A program made the position numbers and the translations under genes. Below, in pieces: positions 27,093-33,936 of a stretch of DNA of 64,000 nt. This DNA comes from Clostridiales bacterium. GTDB taxonomy: Bacteria > Bacillota > Clostridia > Saccharofermentanales > Saccharofermentanaceae. How positions within the stretch are numbered: position 1 is the first letter of the stretch; the number at the start of each line of letters is the position of its first letter. The DNA lies in assembly GCA_017561715.1 (NCBI GenBank), contig JAFZBN010000016.1:62001-126000 (forward strand). Direction: 5' to 3'. Below the pieces are notes generated by a model. The model searched no databases. It was not told the DNA's origin and worked only from the letters and a program-made list of their open reading frames with translations.

Positions 27093-28237
27093 TGAAAAAT
27101 TCCGGCGGTAGAGATACATTCTTACTGTTTGTAGTTCTTCTCCTGGCTCTCGGCGCAGTTTGCTATCTGTGCATTATTAAGAAGAATCTTGACAAACTGA
27201 ATACTGTCAAAGAAGAATTGAGCCAAGTTGAACAGGAAAAGGCAATGAATGATGCCATCATCCAGCAGGCTGAACAGCTGGATGCGCAGCGCGAAGAACT
27301 CAAGAATCAGCTTCAGACTCTCGAGAACAAACTTCTCCCGGAGCTTTATACAAGTGCTATCCAGAGAAAACTCTTCAAGCACTTCGAAGATGCCGGTATC
27401 CCGTATATCGTAGAAGTCAGCAATACTCCTCTTGAGTATGAACTGGTAAATATGACTGACGGTAAAGTCAGCCCCAACCGTGTAATTTCTTCCCGTTATA
27501 AGATCAGAGTATCCGGTACTGATGGTTGGCTGCTCACTCATGACGAAGAGATCGAACGTGGAATCGACTATCGTGTATTCTATAATCAGCTTGCTATCCC
27601 GATGGATGACACGAATACCGTTAATCCTGAGGCACAGGCTCTTGGTCTGACAAGTGCAAGAGAGATCAAAACAAATACTTACGCTAGTTACGACGAATTT
27701 GTCACAGCAGTCAAGGCCATTCAGGCTGATGCTCCGGACTATGTTAAGATCGCATCTATCGAAATCGAAGATATGGGACAGGGTTTCTGCGAATACACAG
27801 CAGAAGTTGATGTATTTGCTTATGATCTTATCGATCGTATCTCTGCAGCTCCGACAAGCATGAACTACATGAACTGGGTCGGTGCCGAGAACATCGCTAA
27901 AGGTGGTATTGTCGGCCTGCCGTCATACTTCGTAGTAACTAACCCGGATCTCTATCATGTACCGGAATCTTCTCCGCTGTATGGCAGATACCTTTCCTTC
28001 TTAGCTTATGACTTTTCAGTAAACCGTCCGTTCGCTGCATGGAGTCATTGGGGTTATGAATGGTATACTCTCAAGCAGGTCATTGAAGATGCCGGAACGC
28101 AGCCTCCGTTCCTTTCCCAGCTCAATATCTCATACTACATTGGTGCTATCACTACTGAAGAGTACAATCAGAAGTATGCCGAGCTGACAGGTCAGAAGCC
28201 TGCTGAAAATCCGGACACCGGTGATCAGGAAGCCTAA
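27092..28237 (+). CDS. pilO: PilO-like alignment protein with long C-terminal extension
   Basis: Bitopic: membrane segment at residues 9-27, then a coiled coil to about residue 85 rich in Glu and Gln, then an extracytoplasmic domain starting near PELYTSAIQRKLFKHFEDAG that resembles the PilO fold. The last 130 residues, with RPFAAWSHWGYEWYTLKQV, go beyond the normal PilO length (381 against about 210) and are not recognised. It ends the pilB operon; a strong terminator follows 30 bases on. The name rests on topology and position. Confidence 0.75.
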   Translation: MKNSGGRDTFLLFVVLLLALGAVCYLCIIKKNLDKLNTVKEELSQVEQEKAMNDAIIQQAEQLDAQREELKNQLQTLENKLLPELYTSAIQRKLFKHFEDAGIPYIVEVSNTPLEYELVNMTDGKVSPNRVISSRYKIRVSGTDGWLLTHDEEIERGIDYRVFYNQLAIPMDDTNTVNPEAQALGLTSAREIKTNTYASYDEFVTAVKAIQADAPDYVKIASIEIEDMGQGFCEYTAEVDVFAYDLIDRISAAPTSMNYMNWVGAENIAKGGIVGLPSYFVVTNPDLYHVPESSPLYGRYLSFLAYDFSVNRPFAAWSHWGYEWYTLKQVIEDAGTQPPFLSQLNISYYIGAITTEEYNQKYAELTGQKPAENPDTGDQEA

Positions 28238-28265
28238 TTCACCTGAATAAAGCTAAAACCGGAAA

Positions 28266-28294
28266 GGGGATTATCGAAAGATAATCCCCTTTTT
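28266..28294 (+). terminator. Terminator of the pilB-pilO operon
   Basis: GGGGATTATC-GAAA-GATAATCCCC (28266-28289), a perfect 10-bp stem with a GAAA loop, followed by five T. Confidence 0.93.
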
Positions 28295-28517
28295 CACATT
28301 TCTTCACATTTGACTTTGATCAAAACAATTTGCGCGTATAAATACTCTTCTTCTGTCAGCAAAAACGGTGATTATCCGGAAGGCTCCTTATTTCAGGTGT
28401 TTTCGGGGAGGATATATCGAAAGCAGAATGTAAAAGACTAAATTGGATCGGCACGGCCAGATGACGCTGTTTACACTTTCTCTGTTTGAAAATGAAGTTT
28501 TTTCACAAAATTGTGAA
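28293..28517. promoter_or_regulatory. TTCACA box pairs upstream of the first pilin
   Basis: TTCACA at 28293-28298 and 28303-28308 (10 bases apart), and an inverted pair TTCACAA-AA-TTGTGAA at 28502-28517 just before the -35 box of the pilin promoter. The 16-mer TTCACATTTCTTCACA at 28293 recurs exactly at 32916, upstream of the PilX-like gene. The rest of 28309-28500 contains no gene or motif I recognise. Confidence 0.5.
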
Positions 28518-28535
28518 GAAATTTCAAATTTGCTA

Positions 28536-28563
28536 TTGCATTTTAAAATTCACCTGTTATAAT
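28536..28563 (+). promoter_or_regulatory. Strong promoter of the short major-type pilin
   Basis: TTGCAT (28536-28541), 16-base spacer, perfect TATAAT (28558-28563) with TG one base before it (extended -10). The leader is about 35 bases with AGGAGG seven to eight bases before the ATG. Confidence 0.8.
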
Positions 28564-28603
28564 GTAATTACAAACTCAAAAAAACATTTAGGAGGAACTT
28601 TTT

Positions 28604-28795
28604 ATGAAGAAGATTCAGAAGAACAAAAAGGGTTTTACACTCGTTGAAATGGTACTCGTTATCGCTATCATCCTTATCCTTGCTGCAGTAGTATTCTTTA
28701 CAGTAAGCACATACCTCAACAAGGCTAACTCCGCTAAAGAGTCCATCTCTGCTCACAACCAGGCAATCAGTGACGTTCTGAATGCTATTCCGTAA
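28604..28795 (+). CDS. Very short type IV pilin (63 residues), likely the major subunit
   Basis: The prepilin leader MKKIQKNKKG is followed by the processing site and helix FTLVEMVLVIAIILILAAVV, with Glu at mature position 5. The mature chain would be only 53 residues, which is the length of the pilin N-terminal helix alone; there is no globular head. After the membrane part comes a polar helix with three Ala-Ser-Asn rich turns. It has its own strong promoter, an ideal ribosome site and its own terminator, as expected for an abundant subunit. Geobacter PilA is the best-known comparably short pilin (61 mature residues). Role as major pilin is inferred from expression signals. Confidence 0.88.
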   Translation: MKKIQKNKKGFTLVEMVLVIAIILILAAVVFFTVSTYLNKANSAKESISAHNQAISDVLNAIP

Positions 28796-28823
28796 TTTTG
28801 AGAGAGTTTAGAACTTAATTCGG

Positions 28824-28849
28824 GGGGGCTTTTAGCCCCCTCTTTTTTT
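28824..28849 (+). terminator. Terminator after the first short pilin
   Basis: GGGGGCT-TTT-AGCCCCC (28824-28840) followed by TCTTTTTTT. It isolates the first pilin as a one-gene transcript. Confidence 0.9.
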
Positions 28850-28856
28850 AACTTTT

Positions 28857-28902
28857 TATTCACAAATTGGGTATTCACACTGAGATATCGGTGTGATATA
28901 AT
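28857..28902 (+). promoter_or_regulatory. Promoter of the second pilin transcript with repeated TTCACA
   Basis: TTCACA (28874-28879) as -35, a 17-base spacer, TATAAT (28897-28902) preceded by TGA. TATTCACA is repeated at 28857-28864 and 28872-28879, so the same box that flanks the other pilin promoters overlaps this -35. Confidence 0.75.
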
Positions 28903-28928
28903 GTATACGGTTATACTTGGAGGAAATT

Positions 28929-29144
28929 ATGAGCAGAATCTATAAGACGAAGCGTGGCTTCACTCTCGTAGAGATGGTGATTGTCATTGCTATTATAGTT
29001 ATTTTAGCTTCGGTTGTTACATTTTCCATTGCTGGGTATTTGACCAAAGGAAATTCTGGATCTGAAAGCCTCGCAACAGAACGTGAAGCATTCCAAGCTA
29101 ATAACGTATCTAGAAACGCAGCATTTGTTGCTGCCGGTTTTTGA
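28929..29144 (+). CDS. Second very short type IV pilin (71 residues)
   Basis: Leader MSRIYKTKRG, then FTLVEMVIVIAIIVILASVV, Glu5 present, mature length 61 residues, again without a head domain. It is a close paralogue of the first pilin in leader length and helix. I chose the ATG with GGAGG six bases upstream; a TTG twelve bases earlier lies within two bases of that ribosome site. It is the first gene of a three-gene transcript with two larger minor pilins, 12 bases before the next, so it may be a minor or alternative subunit. Confidence 0.87.
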   Translation: MSRIYKTKRGFTLVEMVIVIAIIVILASVVTFSIAGYLTKGNSGSESLATEREAFQANNVSRNAAFVAAGF

Positions 29145-29156
29145 GGGGGCCAGAAA

Positions 29157-29663
29157 ATGTTTCATGTAAAAAAAGCGTCCAAGCGCGGCTTCACGTTGCT
29201 TGAGACAATGCTTTCTGTTGCTCTCATGCTCATCGTATCACTTATTGTGTATGAAGGTTTTATGACCACACTTAATTATGCAGGTGATACTGCTTTAGCT
29301 GAGCGTGTCAGCAATCAGAATGCCGGTAACTGCTATAAAACGATGGGTCAGGCTACACAAAGCCTCCATGCCGGAACGACAACAACTGCAATTATGGTCT
29401 CCGGTACTGGTTATAAAGGTGTTTTCCAGGTACATGCTTTCTCTGAAGAAGGCGGAATGAGCATCTTCTCTTCCGGATCCTCTTTCACAGACGACACTAA
29501 CTTCCTGAACACAACTAACCGTCACGGTTTTGTATATAAGGCAAGAATGTGCCCGTCATGCAGTGCTATCCTTGGATTCTTTGAAGAGACTTCCGGCGGA
29601 AATATCGTTTATGTTGCAAAGTGTACAGAACCAAGTTGTACTTACACTCAGCATTATTCTTAA
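29157..29663 (+). CDS. Minor pilin with a zinc-ribbon-like C-terminus
   Basis: Leader MFHVKKASKRG, then FTLLETMLSVALMLIVSLIV with Glu5; mature length 157. The head ends with CPSC near residue 132 and a later CTEPSC, two Cys pairs about 20 residues apart, as in a zinc ribbon or a pair of disulfides, which is unusual for an exported pilin. Middle gene of the second pilin transcript, with 14 bases to the next gene. Probably part of the pilus tip or initiation complex, by analogy with other minor pilins. The Cys arrangement is seen; metal binding is inference. Confidence 0.83.
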   Translation: MFHVKKASKRGFTLLETMLSVALMLIVSLIVYEGFMTTLNYAGDTALAERVSNQNAGNCYKTMGQATQSLHAGTTTTAIMVSGTGYKGVFQVHAFSEEGGMSIFSSGSSFTDDTNFLNTTNRHGFVYKARMCPSCSAILGFFEETSGGNIVYVAKCTEPSCTYTQHYS

Positions 29664-29677
29664 GGAGGTGAAACGCT

Positions 29678-30217
29678 ATGATTCGTATTTGTAAGAACAA
29701 AACATCGAAAAAAGCCGGTTTCACACTTCTTGAGATGGTCTTAGTTATTGCCATCATGATGATTTTGTCGTTCTATCTCTACGCTACCTTTAGAACGGTT
29801 GCTCACAGCCATGTGAAGGTAACCCTGGTCAATGATATGCACGACTATGCATCACTTTCCCTGAAGGCAATCGAACGAAAGCTGTGTAACGCAACTAAGG
29901 TCGGTGTCGGTGGTGATATTAAACTCGATACAAACAGTTCGTATGTTCTCATTAACGAAGCCAATGCTCTTCCTGGTTTCACTCAGTACCACACGAGTAC
30001 AGGTCAGCCAAGATGGAGTCTCAAATTGAAGATCACAACTGATCCTGCCAATAAAACAGCTACTGTTGTTCTCGAGATGACTGATAATGGTCATCCTTCT
30101 GCCGGAGTTGCTTATTCGGATTCCATTGTTGTTTATCTTCCTGCTGCTAAGCCGGAGAACATCGCTGCTCTTAACGGCGCTGGCTCTTGCAGTTTTTCAA
30201 CAGCTCCTGTTACCTAA
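29678..30217 (+). CDS. Minor pilin / PilW-ComGF-like pseudopilin
   Basis: Leader of 14 residues ending KKAG, then FTLLEMVLVIAIMMILSFYL with Glu5; mature length 165. The region after the helix (DMHDYASLSLKAIERKL) resembles the second helix of ComGF/GspJ/PilW-type pseudopilins, followed by a beta-rich head. AAGGAGGTGA precedes the ATG. Last gene of the second pilin transcript; an intrinsic terminator follows 20 bases on. Priming-complex role is by family analogy. Confidence 0.82.
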   Translation: MIRICKNKTSKKAGFTLLEMVLVIAIMMILSFYLYATFRTVAHSHVKVTLVNDMHDYASLSLKAIERKLCNATKVGVGGDIKLDTNSSYVLINEANALPGFTQYHTSTGQPRWSLKLKITTDPANKTATVVLEMTDNGHPSAGVAYSDSIVVYLPAAKPENIAALNGAGSCSFSTAPVT

Positions 30218-30237
30218 GATACCTTTAAGTATTTTTC

Positions 30238-30269
30238 GAGCCGCCTCATTTGAGGCGGCTCATTTTTTT
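30238..30269 (+). terminator. Terminator of the minor pilin operon
   Basis: GAGCCGCCTCA (30238-30248) pairs with TGAGGCGGCTC (30251-30261), followed by seven T. Confidence 0.92.
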
Positions 30270-30801
30270 GTCTCCTTTCCCTTTTCAACAATTCATTGTC
30301 TTTTATTTTTTCATCCCTCCTATAGAGCGTTTCTCAATGAAAAATATACTTCCATCCACCATCCTCTCATGCAGTTTTTGATAATCGTCTGTCAAAGCCT
30401 CTTATTTGTTATCATCTTGTGTGTTGATCTTTCCCTTTCGCTTTCTACGCGTTTAAATGCCCCATATTCTGCGGAAACGTCGAAGACCTATGTTGGATCA
30501 TCTGAAATCTGATGAGAGGCTTATTGGACGATTCTGGCGCTTCTGGGGCCGGATCGATTCTTTTCAATGCCATTGACAGATCTATTTCTATTTCTCTTCT
30601 TGTTGGTCTTCTTCATGACGATGGATATCGGATTTCAACAATAACCGATTTGGGGCTCAGATGGCATTTGTAGCGCTGATATGCTTTAGAACGATGTCGG
30701 ACACCTAATATAACTTACTGAACGGATTAGATGCCATTTCAGGCGAAATTGAAAAAGCATTCTCATCCGGGACAGGTAAGAATGCTTTCTGTAAATAATT
30801 T
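30270..30801. other. 530-base gap without a convincing gene
   Basis: No frame here has both a good start and family similarity. The plus-strand frames carry short hydrophobic stretches (LLFVIILCVDLSLSLS near 30400) that break off at stops near 30512. A different frame then reads GASGAGSILFNAIDRSIS near 30540, so a decayed pilin-like gene is possible but unproven. A second hairpin, AAAGCATTCT (30754-30763) with AGAATGCTTT (30779-30788), stands just before the terminator of the PilX-like gene. Confidence 0.4.
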
Positions 30802-30823
30802 GGGGGGCTCTTTCGAGCCCCCC
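30802..30823 (-). terminator. Terminator of the PilX-like gene
   Basis: GGGGGGCTC-TTTC-GAGCCCCCC, a perfect 9-bp stem, 36 bases past the stop of the minus-strand gene. The U tract on that strand is imperfect (AAATTATTT). Confidence 0.75.
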
Positions 30824-30858
30824 TCAGGTTAACAAGTCATTAACTCTCTTGTGTTAAA

Positions 30859-32793
30859 TCATGCGACGTAGTACTCATAGCTCTGTGCAGAGTAGCAGGT
30901 TGTCAACGGTGTATCGCCGCCTCCACTTGAACCGAGTTTCGGGCAGTTCTGCATCTTAAGGTTATCAGAATTACCAGTATCAACTTTTACAGCTTCGAAA
31001 CGTCCATAGAAGTGAACTTTGTCCTTAAGAACTACTGTACTTGCATCTGTACCGGTACCGGCCAGAGAGATGTATGCGTCAACAACCTGTGCACGGCTTG
31101 CTTCGAATACGTTCTTGCCAAGACCGATTACGATTGCTGCCGGCTCAGTACCAGACTTACCACGGAGGTCTCCACCGTGAGGAGATGCGAAGTTATATCC
31201 ATTACGTTCGTCACATGAAAGGATGCCCTGAACGTACGGGTAACTTGTTCCCGTTGTAGGATCCGTAATGCTGTTCCAGAAATCAGGCTGCTGATCGAAC
31301 TTCATCGTTACACCATAATCAAGTACGAATGTCAGCTTGTGTGTCGTGGCATTTGAGACTTCAAAGCAGAACGACTTGAATGTGCAGTTGCCTGCGACAT
31401 AGATGGTTGCATCGCCTTCAGCCAGATTGATACGTACACGACCATACGAGTATGTACCACCTGTCAGCTTGTATGCTTTATTACCATGCAAGTTCTGTAC
31501 GCCTGAAATGTTCGGAATGGTTTCACCTGTCCTGTAAGCTCCGTAAATTGCCGTCTGCTCTGCAGATGTCGGAATCTGACGTTCCGCAGCCGCTTTCAGA
31601 GCGGTATTTGACAGATAATTTGATGCTCTGCTCTTCAGACGAGCGTAAGCAGTCTGTGTAGCGGAATCTGTTACATCAGCAATAGAGTTGTACACAACGT
31701 TGGTAGATGTAGATACCGTAGAAACGGAACCGCCATCCTTAACGATGATGTTACCGCCATCCCACTGGTTTGTTCTGTTAAGATTGGATCCGGAACCTGC
31801 GACCCAGTAAGTTGTACCTGCGCCGTTACCGGAAAGTGTCCAGTCACCAACAGTCATCTTGGTGTTGTAGAAGTATGCACCATCAGCCTTGAGGTTCATG
31901 CCAGAACCGCTAACCGCTGCACCGCTTGAGTTTTTGAACAAGGACAGCTGTCCGGATGTTTCACCCATAGCAACACCGAGGAAATAGAAGTCACCTTCAC
32001 CGGAAGCGATCGTGACACCGTTACCCGGGGACGGAATGTAGATACCTGCTTTTGGTCCGTAGAAGATAACGTCGTTGTGGTAGATCGTACCGGCACCACC
32101 CTTTACGTTACCTGTAATAACGGTCGGGTTGTGAATGTAAGAACCGGAACCGGAAGAAAGCTCTACATCACCATGGAATACGGTATAGGATTCTGTACCG
32201 TTTACTTCGAGTTTCGGGATGTCGTTATAAGAACCTTCCTCACCGCAAGTAACCATGTTTTCACAAACGTCCGGAACCGGAGCCGGCGGAGTGTACTTCA
32301 TGTATACTCTGAGGTTCTCAGCCTTGGTGTTATCACCGGTAACGATGATCTTCGTAGAGAAGTCAAGGATGATATCCTTCGATCCGGCAACAGGAGTTAC
32401 TTTCATGACCGTGCCGTTGCTCGCATTGGTCGAAAGACCAGGAGCGATATTTGCGCTACCATCTGATGCAGCCGCACCATTCTTTACAGAAGTCTTACTC
32501 GCACCGGTAATACGGTACTCGGCGTGAGTGTTTGTTGACATCTGCTGAAGCTGGGCGTCGGTAATTTCCTGTGCTTCAATGGCATCGATAACTGCCTCAG
32601 CCGCGCAGGTAAGAGTAAGTCTTTCCTGGCTGCGCTCCACATCTACATAGTAACGGGAACGGCTGGACGATGTAATCGACAGTGCAGATGAAATGAGGAT
32701 AAGTGAAACACCGAAGATCATCAAAACGAGAACGAGCATGCCGCCTCGCTTGTTGTTCTTCTGATGAAACTTATCTGATTGTAACAACTTCAT
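30859..32793 (-). CDS. PilX-like pilus-associated surface protein
   Basis: The N-terminus (KNNKRGGMLVLVLMIFGVSL with a helix to about residue 45, then an ERSQERLTLTCAAEAV segment) matches the PilX/GspK-type N-terminal region of pilus assembly proteins; a Glu at position 5 is absent. The remaining 570 residues are rich in Gly, Thr, Asn and Val with repeated short strands, as in a right-handed beta-helix or bactofilin-like exported domain, ending with a Cys near the C-terminus. I start at the ATG with GGAGG eight bases before it; a TTG 15 bases earlier overlaps that site. It is convergent with the minor pilins, 640 bases away, and shares TTCACA boxes with the pilin promoters. Probably a tip adhesin, by inference. 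Confidence 0.7.
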   Translation of the reverse strand: MKLLQSDKFHQKNNKRGGMLVLVLMIFGVSLILISSALSITSSSRSRYYVDVERSQERLTLTCAAEAVIDAIEAQEITDAQLQQMSTNTHAEYRITGASKTSVKNGAAASDGSANIAPGLSTNASNGTVMKVTPVAGSKDIILDFSTKIIVTGDNTKAENLRVYMKYTPPAPVPDVCENMVTCGEEGSYNDIPKLEVNGTESYTVFHGDVELSSGSGSYIHNPTVITGNVKGGAGTIYHNDVIFYGPKAGIYIPSPGNGVTIASGEGDFYFLGVAMGETSGQLSLFKNSSGAAVSGSGMNLKADGAYFYNTKMTVGDWTLSGNGAGTTYWVAGSGSNLNRTNQWDGGNIIVKDGGSVSTVSTSTNVVYNSIADVTDSATQTAYARLKSRASNYLSNTALKAAAERQIPTSAEQTAIYGAYRTGETIPNISGVQNLHGNKAYKLTGGTYSYGRVRINLAEGDATIYVAGNCTFKSFCFEVSNATTHKLTFVLDYGVTMKFDQQPDFWNSITDPTTGTSYPYVQGILSCDERNGYNFASPHGGDLRGKSGTEPAAIVIGLGKNVFEASRAQVVDAYISLAGTGTDASTVVLKDKVHFYGRFEAVKVDTGNSDNLKMQNCPKLGSSGGGDTPLTTCYSAQSYEYYVA

Positions 32794-32870
32794 CTTAGTT
32801 GCCTCCAATTTTCTGTCTCAATTTTTGAATCAATTCTTCTAGTTACATTTTTTGGTTATACTTAATTATC

Positions 32871-32943
32871 ATTATATTTAGATAAATGCAAAAATAAAGT
32901 CTTTCAGCTGGAAAGTTCACATTTCTTCACAATTATCTTCACA
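32871..32943 (-). promoter_or_regulatory. PilX-like gene control region with three phased TTCACA boxes
   Basis: A minus-strand TATAAT (32871-32876) lacks a good -35. Upstream, TTCACA stands at 32916-32921, 32926-32931 and 32938-32943, spaced 10 and 12 bases. The first two are within TTCACATTTCTTCACA, identical to 28293-28308. The boxes overlap the end of the exonuclease gene. Confidence 0.5.
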
Positions 32944-33936
32944 TTTGTCGGCAATTATAGCAGATCTATCCTCCTTTTCATTTTTCTCCTGCCATTTTTC
33001 ACGAACATATCGTGCTGCATTTCCATTTACGAATCTCAATTGGCCACCACCGAAGAATTCCTGTTTGGGTGTTCTCTTCGCTCTGACCTTTCCCGAAAGA
33101 GATCCATGCGTCGGGCACATCCACAGCGAAAGCCAGCTGTGCCCGGAAGCGAACCAGTCGATCTCGGAACTTAACGGGGCCTCGCAGATCGGACAATTCA
33201 TCGGTTCTTTCAGAGTCATTTTAATCGCTTCTTTCTCAGAAGAAAAGACCTCACTTCTCCATTTCTTCTGAGTCGTCAGATTCGGATTGGAAATATACGT
33301 ACGAAGATGCGGGCAGTCCTTCTCATTTTCCGGATCTTTATTGCGGATCACGAAATAGTCGATCAATGCCTCTTTCAGAACGCGGGCTTCGTACCATGCG
33401 TCCCTTTCGGCACTGTGGAAATCATCCGTTTTCGGTATCCTGTAAAAGTCAACGGCATAAGCGACACTTCTCTGCTGGGCCGTATTCTCTGCCACTCTTC
33501 CGAAGAGCGGCTGGATATCGAGGAATCTGTCATTGATCTCCGAAGAGAGTCCGTGGATCTTCAGATTGGCCTTCAAGATGGAGATGTCGGAATCTCCCCA
33601 TGCACAAAGGATATAGTCTTCCCCGCACCATTCCATGAATCTGCGGTAGACCTCTTCAAACGGCAGTCCGCTCTTGAGATCATCCGTGCTCTTGTTGATG
33701 ACTTTTGATACCTGCTTGTTCATGATCCGGTAGTATGCCGGACGGATCACCATGGAAAACGGCCTGGACAGGATGTAGTCGCTTTCGGAATTCATCTGTA
33801 CCTTCACGGCGCCGATCTCAATGATCTCACCCGGCAGGATCTTAGGGTCGACAGGAGACGGCATGTATGGGATCGGCTGATTCCATTCCATGTCGAATAC
33901 AACAAAAGTCATTGGGAAAACATTGTCCTTCATCAT
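32917..33936 (-). CDS. DEDDh 3'-5' exonuclease with C-terminal zinc motif
   Basis: Predicted exonuclease of the ERI1/KapD type. FDMEWNQ near residue 13 gives the first Asp-x-Glu, GEIIEIGAV the following strand, AWGDSDISIL near 112 the middle Asp, and HSAERDAWYEARVL near 174 the His-x4-Asp ending of the DEDDh set. After the nuclease, CPIC near 250 and CPTHG near 276 form a probable zinc finger, and the C-terminal tail is highly charged. 339 residues. I start at the ATG overlapping the stop of the second yfhO gene (ATGA), because an earlier start would put 37 Arg/Glu-rich residues inside that gene. Third gene of the yfhO operon; the functional link is not evident. Confidence 0.8.
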   Translation of the reverse strand: MMKDNVFPMTFVVFDMEWNQPIPYMPSPVDPKILPGEIIEIGAVKVQMNSESDYILSRPFSMVIRPAYYRIMNKQVSKVINKSTDDLKSGLPFEEVYRRFMEWCGEDYILCAWGDSDISILKANLKIHGLSSEINDRFLDIQPLFGRVAENTAQQRSVAYAVDFYRIPKTDDFHSAERDAWYEARVLKEALIDYFVIRNKDPENEKDCPHLRTYISNPNLTTQKKWRSEVFSSEKEAIKMTLKEPMNCPICEAPLSSEIDWFASGHSWLSLWMCPTHGSLSGKVRAKRTPKQEFFGGGQLRFVNGNAARYVREKWQEKNEKEDRSAIIADKCEDNCEEM

